Assembly (NCBI GenBank): GCA_965200115.1
Contig: OZ241336.1
Coordinates: 372,001 to 436,000 of the forward strand
DNA length: 64,000 nt
Reading direction: 5' to 3'
Source: JAPOUP01 sp026708635
Lineage (GTDB): Bacteria; Pseudomonadota; Alphaproteobacteria; Rhodobacterales; Rhodobacteraceae
The translations under genes were made by a program, and so were the position numbers. Of this stretch, positions 52,186-61,278 are shown one piece after another. Numbering within the stretch: the first letter of the stretch is position 1; each line of letters begins with the position of its first letter. The notes below the pieces were generated by a model. It was given only the letters and a program-made list of their open reading frames with translations, ran no database searches and was not told where the DNA came from.

Positions 52186-53556
52186 TCAAACGGTATCGGG
52201 CGTCCCCGCGGCATCCGGGGACGCCGCCGGCGACGATGCGTCCAGGCGACCTACAACCGCCTCAGGCTCCATCTCCTCGCCCTGTCCGGTCCTGCGGCAG
52301 CGCAGCTCCACCTTGCCTTTCGCCAGACCCCTTGGTCCGACCGTGATGCGCCAGGGAAGGCCGATCAGGTCCATTGTGGCGAACTTCGCGCCGGGTCGCT
52401 CCTCCCGGTCGTCGTAGAGGGTTTCGATCCCCGCCGACACCATCCGCCCGTAGAGCGCCTCGCAGGCGGCGTCCGTGGCGGAATCGCCCTGCTTCACGTT
52501 GACGATTCCCGCCCTGAAGGGCGCGACCTCCTCCGGCCAGATGATCCCGTCGTCGTCATGGCTGGCCTCAATGATCGCGCCCGCGAGACGGCTAACGCCG
52601 ATGCCGTGGCTGCCCATGTGCACCGGAACCGCCCTGCCCCGCGGATCCTGCACCGTCGCGCCCATCGCCCCGGAGTATTTCGTGCCAAAATAGAATATCT
52701 GGCCGACCTCTATGCCACGTGAGGTCTTTCGGCGCGCTTCGGGGACCTTGAGGAACAGGGCTTCGTCGTGCGTCTCGTCCGTCCGGGCATAGGGGCCGGT
52801 GAATTCACGGGCGATCGCGGCGCATTCCTCACGGTCATCATAATCGACCGCCCGGTCGCCGAGCGTCAGGTCGGTAATCCCGCTGTCGTAGAAGACTTCC
52901 GATTCACCGGTGTCGGCAAGCACCAGGAATTCGTGCGTGTCGTCACCGCCGATGGGTCCGGACGCCGCACGCATCGGAATCGCCCGGAGACCCATACGCT
53001 CGTAGGTACGGAGATAACTGACCATGTGGCGGTTATAGGCGTGGAGGGCCGAGTCCCTGTCGATGTCAAAGTTGTAGCCGTCCTTCATGAAGAATTCCCG
53101 GCCCCGCATGACGCCGTATCGCGGGCGGATCTCGTCCCGGAACTTCCACTGGATATGGTAAAGCGACAGGGGAAGGTCGCGATAGCTCCGTACGTGGGCC
53201 CGGAATATGTCGGTGACGAGTTCCTCGTTTGTCGGACCGTAGAGCAGATCGTGGCCATGGCGGTCGGAGATCCGGAGCATTTCCTCGCCATAGACATCGT
53301 ACCTCCCGGACTCGCGCCAGAGGTCCGCGGACTGGACCGTTGGCATCAATATCGGAATGTGGCCGGCCCTGGCCTGCTCCTCATGAACGATGCGCTCTAT
53401 GTTGCGCAGAACCCTGTAGCCGAGCGGTAGCCACGAATAGATGCCTGCGGACGCCTGCTTGATCATGCCGGCCCGCAGCATCAGCCGATGGCTGACGATC
53501 TGGGCCTCGGAAGGCGTTTCCCTCAGTACGGGAAGGAAATAGCGGGAAAGACGCAT
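52186..53556 (-). CDS. proS: Prolyl-tRNA synthetase
   Basis: A 456-residue class II synthetase of the short alphaproteobacterial type without the editing insertion. Motif 2 with FRDEIRPRYGVMRGREFFMKD-like sequence (residues about 135-155), ETLYDDREERPGAKFATMDL and SHGIGVSRLAGAI (motif 3) are clear; the N-terminus MRLSRYFLPVLRETPSEA is conserved. It charges tRNA-Pro. The last ~20 residues are a Pro/Ala-rich tail. It is the last core gene before the island at 54-56.9 kb. Confidence 0.96.
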   Translation of the reverse strand: MRLSRYFLPVLRETPSEAQIVSHRLMLRAGMIKQASAGIYSWLPLGYRVLRNIERIVHEEQARAGHIPILMPTVQSADLWRESGRYDVYGEEMLRISDRHGHDLLYGPTNEELVTDIFRAHVRSYRDLPLSLYHIQWKFRDEIRPRYGVMRGREFFMKDGYNFDIDRDSALHAYNRHMVSYLRTYERMGLRAIPMRAASGPIGGDDTHEFLVLADTGESEVFYDSGITDLTLGDRAVDYDDREECAAIAREFTGPYARTDETHDEALFLKVPEARRKTSRGIEVGQIFYFGTKYSGAMGATVQDPRGRAVPVHMGSHGIGVSRLAGAIIEASHDDDGIIWPEEVAPFRAGIVNVKQGDSATDAACEALYGRMVSAGIETLYDDREERPGAKFATMDLIGLPWRITVGPRGLAKGKVELRCRRTGQGEEMEPEAVVGRLDASSPAASPDAAGTPDTV

Positions 53557-53990
53557 TCAACTGCCCATGTTCTGTCGCCGGACCGGCTCTAGATCATCCG
53601 GCGCGGCGGGGCAAGCCACACTCGATGTCCTCGTGAAACCGCCCGGAAAGACACGACCGGAGGCTGCCATGACCCGGAACATGGCGGACCCGAACGGGAC
53701 GGAGCGGCTTCGGATGGAGACGAAAACCTGCCTGTGGCGGCCCGGGCAGGGCATCTCCCGTGATTCCGATCCGGGCACCGATCGGCGGAAGGCCATCGCC
53801 AGCGCCTCATTTGTCCGCCGCCCGTTCCTCAAGGTGTCCATATATGCGGCTTCGGGTCGTTTAGGCCTATATCTCATGGTGTTGGGGTAACCGCAATCTG
53901 TCGTATCCTCCCATCAGGAGACCAAGGCAGGTACGGTAATCGCCATCCTCTTTCTATGGCGTCCCTAAAGGTATTGAATTGGGAAGGGGA
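53557..53990. other. Spacer between proS and the island
   Basis: About 430 bases upstream of proS. No gene recognised; it should include the proS promoter. The part from about 53880 on is less GC-rich and probably belongs to the island. Confidence 0.5.
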
Positions 53991-54194
53991 TCAGTCGGGC
54001 AGTCCGATCAGGACGGCAAGAAACGCGAAGCCCGCGCCCAGAACGCTAATGGTGAGGACCATCTGGGCGATGCCGAAACCGACGACCCAGCGCTGGTTCT
54101 CCTTGTCGCGTTTCGCCGCGTCTTCGCGACCCCTGGCTATGTCCGCGCGAAACCCTTCCAGCGTTGCGGCAAGATCGGCTCTCATGATCTCCAT
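53991..54194 (-). CDS. Coiled-coil/membrane mini-protein, paralog 1
   Basis: A 67-residue protein: an N-terminal coiled coil (MEIMRADLAATLEGFRAD), the conserved junction AAKRDKENQRWVV and one C-terminal membrane helix (GIAQMVLTISVLGAGFAFLAVLI) ending GLPD. AAGGAT precedes the ATG. It resembles short DUF1640-like proteins often carried on prophages and islands. The paralog at 54727-54948 has the same layout and the same KRDxxNQRW junction. Function unknown; a C-tail anchored oligomer in the inner membrane is a structural guess. Confidence 0.65.
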   Translation of the reverse strand: MEIMRADLAATLEGFRADIARGREDAAKRDKENQRWVVGFGIAQMVLTISVLGAGFAFLAVLIGLPD

Positions 54195-54301
54195 ATCCTT
54201 CTGTACGAGCGCCAGCTGCTTCTCCAGCCCGCGGGTGTCGGGTGTGTCGGTAATCCGCCCACCCTAAGCCCCGGATCGCGCGCGGTCAACGGCGCGGCGC
54301 T

Positions 54302-54425
54302 CACCGATAGGTCTTGCGGAAGGTCGCGAAAGTTTTCTCGATCCCCTTCGCGTCGAGGGCGATGTTCTCTGCCTGTTCCTCAAGGTTCCCGTAGCCGAGA
54401 TAGGGACTGTACAGCACCGCGACAT
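54302..54425 (-). pseudogene. Unidentified C-terminal gene fragment
   Basis: An open stretch of about 40 residues, LYSPYLGYGNLEEQAENIAL followed by KGIEKTFATFRKTYR and a stop, has natural protein composition but no start; an in-frame stop lies just upstream. It is probably the tail of an island gene that has been cut. I do not recognise the family. Confidence 0.4.
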
Positions 54426-54472
54426 AGTTGGGTCAATCCCAACAAAGGTCCCGAAAGTCCCACGGGATTCGG

Positions 54473-54690
54473 CTACGGATGAACGCCCTCGGCGCGCTCT
54501 TTCCCGAGCTGCCCGATCCGTTCCGGCGGGAAATACCGGTAGAAGGCCGTGCGGCCGATTCCGGGCCGGTCGATGGCGTCACCGACGAAGGAGTGGTTCC
54601 CGGTGTCCTTGAGCATGTCCTCGGCGTGCCTGAGGGCCCTTTCGTCCATGGCCCTCGGCCCGCCGCCCCGCCTGTTGGGGTCCTTGTGTG
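54473..54690 (-). pseudogene. Serine recombinase (resolvase/invertase) C-terminal remnant
   Basis: The fragment reads RRGGGPRAMDERALRHAEDM then GDAIDRPGIGRTAFYRYFPP, the C-terminal helix-turn-helix of Hin/resolvase-type recombinases (GIGRTAFYRYFPPERI is the recognition-helix block). The catalytic N-terminal domain with its serine is absent; the frame runs upstream into unrelated sequence next to the coiled-coil gene. It shows past recombination in this island. Confidence 0.75.
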
Positions 54691-54726
54691 TGAGGGTGTG
54701 TGTTTGGGTTTGTGCGGGTCGATTGA

Positions 54727-54948
54727 TCAGGAGAACAGCGCCACGGCGCCGATGACGAGCGCGGTGCAGCCGAGGACCAGGGTGATCGTCCAGCGCTGGT
54801 TGTCCCTGTCGCGCTTGGCCAGATCCGCCTGCAGACTGGCAAGTCGGGCGTCAATACGTGATTCCATCGCTTCGTTCTCCGCGCGCCGCGCGTCCAGCCG
54901 TCCTTTCAGTTCGGCGATCGCCAGCGCGTTCTCGGTCTCATCCGTCAT
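54727..54948 (-). CDS. Coiled-coil/membrane mini-protein, paralog 2
   Basis: A 73-residue protein starting MTDETENALAIAELKGRLDA, a coiled coil to about residue 48, the junction LAKRDRDNQRWTI and a C-terminal membrane helix (LVLGCTALVIGAVALF). An earlier in-frame ATG at 54987 would add 13 residues. It shares layout and the KRDxxNQRW junction with the 53991 gene 0.5 kb away, so one probably arose from the other, or both came with the same element. Function unknown. Confidence 0.65.
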   Translation of the reverse strand: MTDETENALAIAELKGRLDARRAENEAMESRIDARLASLQADLAKRDRDNQRWTITLVLGCTALVIGAVALFS

Positions 54949-54974
54949 CTCCGCCCATTTTAAAAAGTTCAACA

Positions 54975-55915
54975 CTAATCGGGACATCCCCCACGTTCCA
55001 CTACCGTATCGTAAAGCCCATGCCGGGTCAGGCCCGGATGACTGTCAATTCCACTGTAGGAAAGCGATGCATCCTCATACCTGCGAAACGCAAAAACAGC
55101 CTGGTTCATATGCTCGGTGCTGAAGACCTTTAGCCTCACAGGCAGGTGAAAGTCGGCCACGGCCAGACCCGTCACGCTCAGAAACAGGTCAGGCTCCAGC
55201 TTCGTGATCACGTCCTGGAGCGTGTTTTCCCGGAAATCCGTCAAATACATGAACGCCGGTATGCGGGTTGCGAACTTGACCAGCTTTTCCTGAACCATCC
55301 TGCGCTTCGACTTGAACTCCTTTTCCTCGGCGGAAAGCTCTTTCTTTTCCCTGTCCGTGATGTGGCCGGATTTGGCCCTGCCTTTCAGTTCCTTGACCCT
55401 CTCGCCTTTGTTGATGATGGTCTGGATGATGCTGTCGCCGAGCGACCGCCACCCTTCGATCCGCTCGACCGCTTTCATGGCCCCTTCATTGTCCATGATG
55501 CGTCGCAGCGTGGCGTTGTCGACAATGACCAGGAGCGCGCTTTCCCATTTGCGGGCAAGCAGCGTCGCGGAGGTGCCCGCCATCGCGATGTCCAGAATGC
55601 CGCCAGCGTCAATCTGGGTCATATTCGCGCCGTCGTAGGCGAGTACGGGCAGGAACGACACGAGGTCACGAACCGCGTTTTCGGGTTGGGTTCGTTGGGC
55701 GAAAGCCCAATGCCGTATTCGGAAAGCTGCCGAAGCGCACGGGTCGGCGCGAAGTCGAAGACAAAGCAGGCCGGCTTGAGAACCTCTTCTTCGTTGGGGT
55801 CGTCGCCATTGGGGTTCTCGATTGTCCAAGGGGACTGCACCCGGAAAGCTGCCTGAAAGTAGGTCTCGGGCGACTTAAGATTAGGGGAATGCGCTATATA
55901 TTGTCCGTAATCCTG
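54975..55915 (-). pseudogene. Helicase/restriction-like protein, C-terminal remnant with frameshift
   Basis: Reading on the minus strand, SPETYFQAAFRVQSPWTI and ACFVFDFAPTRALRQLSEYG are followed, after a one-base frameshift near 55678 (PNEPNP/PENAVRDL), by ILDIAMAGTSATLLARKWES, EKLVKFATRIPAFMYLTDFR and DVITKLEPDLF to the stop at 54975. I recall this combination (QSPWT, VFDFAP-RAL, FMYLTDFRE, ITxLEPxLF) from C-terminal parts of large DEAD/DEAH-type restriction or helicase proteins. The ATPase part is missing and an in-frame TGA lies upstream at 55916. A dead defence-type gene of the island. Confidence 0.65.
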
Positions 55916-56079
55916 TCACGCATCTGCCTTGTCGGCATAGGAAGCCGTTAACCGAATGCTATTGGCAGGATCAGGGCCGCCGATGCCAGCTATTTACAGC
56001 TTTCCCGGCGCGATGAGGCAGAGGCCCGGGCAGCGCCCGAGCGCCCGGCGCCAAGTCTTCACCAAGCCAGGCGTTGCCT

Positions 56080-56668
56080 GGCGACAATGCCTGGCGAGAC
56101 ACCCCGACAGATGCGCGACGGGGCGATCCCCGCGCTTCCGTGCCTCACGGGCATCCGCGGCGGGGCGCTCACCCCGCCCGGGATCGGGCATGTGGAACTG
56201 GATGAAAGGTCCGTGACCCAGAACCCGCGCGGGGTGGCCACCAGGTTCGGCGGGCGAATCGACACGTTTTTCGCCAGGGACCCCGTTGCGCGTGTGGATG
56301 ACCTATCCCGAAGAGGTCGCGCCCTACAGCCCCGACGGTCCGCTTTTTCCCGCTACGGCCCCTACGGCAAGGTCAGGCCAGGGGTTCACGGCCCGCGGTT
56401 TCACCCGCGCGCATCGGAAAGCCGCCGAACCCGTTCGCGGGATCGTCAACGCCGCCTTCGTGGCCGCCGGTTTGCCCACCCACGGACCGCACGCCTTTCG
56501 GCGTACGCTGGCCCGACACGCGGCGAGGAATGGCGGTACGGTGGGCCGGGTTCACCGCCAGCGCCCAGGATCCTGGCCACACCGACCCGCTGACCGCCCT
56601 TCGCGGCCATGGCCGGATCGGCCGAGACGGCCAGCGACGCCCGATCACCGGCGAAGGCGGTTGGGGGA
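56080..56668 (+). pseudogene. Tyrosine recombinase (integrase) remnant next to tRNA-Ser
   Basis: Three frames must be joined: PRQMRDGAIPALPCLTGIRG...RSVTQNPRGVATRFGGRIDT (from about 56100), then LFPATAPTARSGQGFTARGF and GPHAFRRTLARHAARNGGTV (from about 56290), then AQDPGHTDPLTALRGHGRIG (from about 56560). HAFRRTLARH is the HxxR box of lambda-type integrases. At least two frameshifts are present, and the catalytic Tyr position reads RGHG instead of the expected RSYG. It is dead. Its position just past the 3-prime end of tRNA-Ser is the normal place for an island integrase. Confidence 0.78.
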
Positions 56669-56776
56669 TTGCGCGGCTCGGATTGATCAAACACGGGCGG
56701 GATGTGGGAACCTGTGTGGGAACGGAAGCGAGAAACCCGGAATTATACATTGTAAATCAATGGGTAAAAGGCTTTA

Positions 56777-56868
<92 letters not shown>

Positions 56869-57384
56869 GGCCAAACAGCCGATAACCACATCCATCCACG
56901 GGAATCAAGACAGCACAGCTAAGGTCGCGGGGCTGATTTTCCCTCTCGGGCCTTCGGGGCCATCTCCTCATGAACGCCCAAATCAGGCAAGCCGGCCATT
57001 GCGGCAACAGCAGGTAGCGTTCGGTTTCCCGCTTCGCCGCGCCGGTCCGCATCCCGTCGGCGTCGAATTCACGTTCGCCTTAGAGATGAAGCGGCTCCCG
57101 CGCGGGGAATTTTCGCGGATTCGGCCGGATCGGAGGCGATCTCCGGATACGGCCCGAAAATATCGTTCGCGTCAAGCGTACCGCGGAGACGGCGGTCCGC
57201 CATACGGGAACCGAACCACACCCGGATAGGGTCCGCGATAGCCCTTCAGACACCGGTCGGTATGGATCAACGGGAATCAACGGCCATGTCCAGGAAAGGA
57301 ACGGTGAATTCAGACAGTCGGGTTTATCGTTCACACACTATATGGCAAACTGCCCGCAACACGAACGGAGTTCGGTACGGTACC
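56869..57384. other. Spacer between tRNA-Ser and dacC
   Basis: About 515 bases without a recognised gene. It should hold the tRNA promoter (minus strand) and the dacC promoter. In related genomes I would expect an rlpA-type lipoprotein gene near here; nothing of that kind is visible. Confidence 0.5.
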
Positions 57385-58542
57385 ATGCGTCTCGCATTCA
57401 TCCTGGTCGCACTGACGGCATTCACAATGTCCGCGTTCTCCGCTCTCGCGTTCGAAACGAACGCGAGAGCGGCCTACGTCGTGGATCTCAATACCGGTAT
57501 GGTCCTGATCGACAGGAATTCGGACGTACCGCTACCCCCCGCGTCCATGTCCAAGCTGATGACCCTCAATATGCTGTTCGAGGCGCTGGAGGACGGCCGC
57601 GTTGCGCTTGACAGCCGGTTCAGCGTTTCGGACCGAGCCAGCAGTCTTGGCGGCTCGACCATGTTTCTGGACAGACGTGACCGACCCACGGTTGAGGAAC
57701 TGATCAAGGGGATCGTCGTCCTGTCGGGCAATGACGCCTGCGTGGTGGTGGCCGAGGGGCTATCGGGCACCGAAGAGGAATTCGTGCGCCAGATGAACCA
57801 GCGCGCCGCCGCCCTGGGAATGACCAGCGCGAAATTCGCCAATTCAAGCGGCTGGCCGCACCCGGAGCACCGAATGTCCTCTCGGGATCTGGTGTTTCTG
57901 GCGAACCGGATCATCACGGAGTTTCCCGAATACTACGGCTATTTCGGAATGGAGGAGTTCATGTGGGACGGGCGCGCCCCACAGAACCGGTTCAACCGCA
58001 ACCCGCTCCTAAAGCTGGACATAGGCGCTGACGGGCTGAAGACCGGACATACCGAGGAGGCCGGTTACGGCCTGGTGGGCTCGGCAATGCAGGGAGACCG
58101 GCGAATTGTTTTCACACTCGCGGGCCTCGGCAGCAAGCGGGAGCGCGCCGAGGTTGCGGAACGGGTGGTGAACTGGGCGTTCCGCCATTTCATCACGAAA
58201 GACATCGCCGCGAGGGACGAGGCGATGGCCGAGCTGCCTGTCTGGCGCGGAGCGCAGTCCACGGTCAGACTCGTGGCGCCCGACGACATCTCGATTCTGG
58301 TTCCCGCCGGTGGAGTCGGCGATGTTTCGGCTACCCTGAACTACCGTACGCCGGTCGAGGCTCCGATCGAGAAAGGCAGGCAACTTGGCGAGTTGACGGT
58401 CAGCGTCGATGGCATCCCGGAACACCGCTATCCCCTGGTCGCCGATCGGGACGTGGCGGAGGGAGGTATCATATCACGCCTCGTCGCCGCGACGAACGTG
58501 CTGTTCGACGCCGCCTGGAACGCCGCGTTTGAAGCGCCCTGA
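57385..58542 (+). CDS. dacC: D-alanyl-D-alanine carboxypeptidase (PBP5/6 type)
   Basis: A 385-residue exported low-molecular-weight penicillin-binding protein that trims the terminal D-Ala of peptidoglycan stem peptides. A signal peptide covers residues 1-24 (MRLAFILVALTAFTMSAFSA). Active-site motifs: SxxK in PASMSKLM (about 53-56), SxN in VLSGNDA (about 115), KTG in DGLKTGHTEEAG (about 217). The C-terminal beta domain with a final amphipathic stretch (VAATNVLFDAAWNAAFE) anchors it to the membrane face. ATG 57385 opens the signal peptide. A perfect 15-bp inverted repeat lies inside the coding sequence at 57440-57472. Heads the tmk-holB-tatD group. Confidence 0.94.
   Translation: MRLAFILVALTAFTMSAFSALAFETNARAAYVVDLNTGMVLIDRNSDVPLPPASMSKLMTLNMLFEALEDGRVALDSRFSVSDRASSLGGSTMFLDRRDRPTVEELIKGIVVLSGNDACVVVAEGLSGTEEEFVRQMNQRAAALGMTSAKFANSSGWPHPEHRMSSRDLVFLANRIITEFPEYYGYFGMEEFMWDGRAPQNRFNRNPLLKLDIGADGLKTGHTEEAGYGLVGSAMQGDRRIVFTLAGLGSKRERAEVAERVVNWAFRHFITKDIAARDEAMAELPVWRGAQSTVRLVAPDDISILVPAGGVGDVSATLNYRTPVEAPIEKGRQLGELTVSVDGIPEHRYPLVADRDVAEGGIISRLVAATNVLFDAAWNAAFEAP
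57440..57472. repeat. Perfect 15-bp inverted repeat inside dacC signal-peptide region
   Basis: CCGCTCTCGCGTTCG (57440-57454) is followed by AAA and its exact reverse complement CGAACGCGAGAGCGG (57458-57472). In the mRNA this would be a very stable hairpin about 55 bases after the start codon. It encodes SALAFETNARAA around the signal peptidase site. Confidence 0.85.
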
Positions 58543-58736
58543 GGAGTCGAGCCCGGTCACTGACGGCGGCCATGCGGCGCTCCACTCCGTCTCCGGGACG
58601 GAAGCGGGGATTCGATCCCGCGCGGGACGGTCACGGGAATCTCCAGCCGCGTGTACCCGTCATCACGCATCGGTGACGACGGATCCGGGCAAACCACGAA
58701 CCGCGGAAGGACACAGCCAGAGGACCGGAGGGCATC

Positions 58737-59354
58737 GTGAGCCGCTTCATCACGCTTGAGGGAATCGATGGTGTCGGGAAGTCGACGCAGGCCAGGCTAC
58801 TGGCGGCGGCCCTTCGCACCGAGGGCCATGATGTCGTGCTCACCCGGGAACCCGGCGGATCGACGGGGGGAGACGAGATCCGGCGCCTGGTACTGGAGGG
58901 CGACCCTGACCGCTGGTCGGCCGAGACCGAGATACTCCTGTTTACGGCCGCGCGCCGCGATCACCTCGAGCGGTTGATCGAGCCGGCCCTCGAAGCGGGA
59001 AAGGTGGTGGTCTGTGACCGCTTCGCGGACAGCACCCGCGTTTATCAGGGACTGTCGCGGGGCGACCTGTGCGATAAGGTGGATACCCTGCACAATCTGA
59101 TGATCGGGCGCGAGCCTGATCTGACCGTCCTGATCGACGTGGATCCAGCCACGGGTCTGGAACGCGCGAAAGGACGCGAGGGCGGCGAGGAGCGATTCGA
59201 GGATTTCGGCATGGAGTTCCAGGAACGCCTGCGGCAAGGTTTCCTGAAACTCGCGAAGAGGTTCGACTACAGGTTCCGGGTGGTTGACGGCAATGGAACG
59301 CCTGACGAGGTGGCCGCCGAAGTACTGGCGCTCGCGCGCGGAGCGCTGGCATGA
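58737..59354 (+). CDS. tmk: Thymidylate kinase
   Basis: A 205-residue P-loop kinase (dTMP to dTDP). The P-loop is EGIDGVGKSTQARLLA (residues about 7-22), the DR(Y/F/H) motif CDRFADSTRVYQG (near 97) and the lid RAKGREGGEERFEDFG follow. GTG 58737 is the start (SRFITLEGIDG); no ATG fits. The stop overlaps the holB start by four bases. About 195 bases separate it from dacC. Confidence 0.96.
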   Translation: MSRFITLEGIDGVGKSTQARLLAAALRTEGHDVVLTREPGGSTGGDEIRRLVLEGDPDRWSAETEILLFTAARRDHLERLIEPALEAGKVVVCDRFADSTRVYQGLSRGDLCDKVDTLHNLMIGREPDLTVLIDVDPATGLERAKGREGGEERFEDFGMEFQERLRQGFLKLAKRFDYRFRVVDGNGTPDEVAAEVLALARGALA

Positions 59355-60457
59355 CCGACGCGCCTCCCGAGGCGGATCGCGTTTCCGGAGCGCCACACCC
59401 GCGCGAAACACGCACCCTGATCGGACAGGAAACCGCCGAACGGGAATTTTCCGAAGCCTGCCGCGCGGGCCGCCTCCATCACGCGTGGCTGATTTCGGGG
59501 CCCGGCGGAGTCGGAAAGGCGACCCTTGCATGGCGCATCGCACGCTTCCTCCTTACGGCCCCCGCGACGGCCGATGGAGCGCCCGGCCCGTCCGGCTCGC
59601 TCGATTCCGACTGGAACGATCCGGTCGTGCGCCGGCTGCTTGCCCTGAGCGAGCCACGCTTTTTTCTACTGCGCCGTCCGTGGGACGAGAAAACCGAACG
59701 CCTGAGGCGGGAGATCACCGTCGACGAAGTGCGCAGACTCGGATCGTTTTTCGGCCTGTCCGTCGCTGACGGGGGGCGCAGGGTAGTCATTGTCGACGCG
59801 GCTGACGAGATGAACGTGAACGCGGCCAACGCATTGCTCAAACTGCTGGAGGAGCCTCCGGCGGACACGGTGATGCTACTGGTCAGCCACCAGCCGTCAC
59901 GGCTCCTGCCGACGGTACGCAGCCGATGCAGGAACCTGCGCTGCCGATCCCTGGAACCGAATGAGATCGGCACCGTTCTGGCTCAGGCGGGAGTCGAGGG
60001 CGACGTGAACGCTCCCGGCCTCGCCGCGCTGTCGGGAGGGTCCGCGGGCACGGCCCTCAGGCTAATCACCCAGGACGGACTGGAACTCTATGGCGAATTC
60101 ATAGGGATATTTTCCGCCAGGACCGATCGGTCCCGGGCGATCGCCCTGGTGGACAGCATGGCCGGAGCCGCCAACGCGGACAGGTTCGGCCTGGCGCTCG
60201 AGCTTCTCGACATCTTTCTGGCCAGACTGGCCAAGGCTGGCATAGGGATGCGGATGAAGACCGAAGCCATACCGGGTGAATCCGATCTTTTCGCCCGCAA
60301 GTGCCCCGACGCGGTCGCGAGTCGCCGGTGGGCCGCGCTTCACCAGGAACTCGGCGCCCGCGCCCGGCACGGGAAAGCCGTCAATCTTGACCCGGGCACA
60401 CTGTTGTTGGATATCCTGCTGAAAATTCATGAAGCGGCGAAACAGACAGCTGCCTGA
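59351..60457 (+). CDS. holB: DNA polymerase III delta-prime subunit
   Basis: A 368-residue clamp-loader subunit. HHAWLISGPGGVGKATLAWR (degenerate P-loop near residue 40), VVIVDAADEMNVNAANALLKLLEEPP (near 152) and LPTVRSRCRNLRC are delta-prime blocks; the SRC motif supplies the arginine finger. The long proline/alanine insert around residue 65 is common in alphaproteobacteria. Overlaps tmk (ATGA), and tatD starts 14 bases after its stop. Confidence 0.95.
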   Translation: MTDAPPEADRVSGAPHPRETRTLIGQETAEREFSEACRAGRLHHAWLISGPGGVGKATLAWRIARFLLTAPATADGAPGPSGSLDSDWNDPVVRRLLALSEPRFFLLRRPWDEKTERLRREITVDEVRRLGSFFGLSVADGGRRVVIVDAADEMNVNAANALLKLLEEPPADTVMLLVSHQPSRLLPTVRSRCRNLRCRSLEPNEIGTVLAQAGVEGDVNAPGLAALSGGSAGTALRLITQDGLELYGEFIGIFSARTDRSRAIALVDSMAGAANADRFGLALELLDIFLARLAKAGIGMRMKTEAIPGESDLFARKCPDAVASRRWAALHQELGARARHGKAVNLDPGTLLLDILLKIHEAAKQTAA

Positions 60458-60471
60458 ACCGAACCGGCCGC

Positions 60472-61278
60472 ATGTTGCATATACCCCAGATAACCGATAG
60501 CCATTGCCACCTGGATTTTCCGAATTTCCAGGTGGACCGGGACGATGTGATCGCGCGGGCCCTGAACGCGGGTGTCACGAGGATCGTGACCATCTGCACG
60601 CGACTCCGTAACGAACCGCAGGTACGCCGTATCGCCGAGACCTATCGCTCCGTTTACTACACCGCCGGCACCCATCCGATGCACGCCTCAGAAGAGCCGC
60701 TGGCGAGCGTCGAGGAACTGGTGGGACTGGCCACCCATCCCAAGTTCGTCGGAATCGGGGAGACCGGGCTCGACTACCACTACACAACCGAATCCAGGGA
60801 TATCCAGCGGGAAAGCCTTCGCATCCACGTAGAGGCGGCCCGGCGCACCGAACTGCCACTCGTCATTCATGCCCGCGACGCCGATAGGGACATGATGCGC
60901 ATTCTATCGGAGGAACACCGCGCGGGAGCGTTCGGATGCGTCATGCATTGCTTCAGCTCGGGCCGTTCCCTCGCCGAGACGGCGCTGGACCTTGGCTTCT
61001 ACCTGTCCGTTTCGGGCATCGCCGCGTTTCCGAAGTCAACGGACCTGCGGGAAATCCTCGCCTCCACCCCGATTGACCGAATCCTGGTCGAGACCGACGC
61101 ACCCTATCTCGCGCCGCCACCCCATCGCGGCCGGCGCAACGAGCCCGCCTTTGTGACCGACACGGCGCGGACCTGCGCGGAACTGTTCGGGCTGGATTAT
61201 CCCGATTTCGCCGCGCGGACCGAAGTTAACTTTGACCGGCTGTTCGCCAAAGCCACGTTCCGTGGATCCGTATCGTGA
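60472..61278 (+). CDS. tatD: TatD-family metal-dependent DNase
   Basis: A 268-residue TIM-barrel hydrolase: TDSHCHLDFP (HxH), GIGETGLDYHY (bridging Glu), LPLVIHARDAD, CVMHCFSSG and LVETDAPYLAPPP (Asp). TatD enzymes are 3-prime exonucleases acting in DNA repair or turnover and possibly on D-amino-acid tRNA. All metal ligands are present. It follows holB as usual in Rhodobacterales and its stop overlaps the next ATG by one base. Confidence 0.95.
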   Translation: MLHIPQITDSHCHLDFPNFQVDRDDVIARALNAGVTRIVTICTRLRNEPQVRRIAETYRSVYYTAGTHPMHASEEPLASVEELVGLATHPKFVGIGETGLDYHYTTESRDIQRESLRIHVEAARRTELPLVIHARDADRDMMRILSEEHRAGAFGCVMHCFSSGRSLAETALDLGFYLSVSGIAAFPKSTDLREILASTPIDRILVETDAPYLAPPPHRGRRNEPAFVTDTARTCAELFGLDYPDFAARTEVNFDRLFAKATFRGSVS

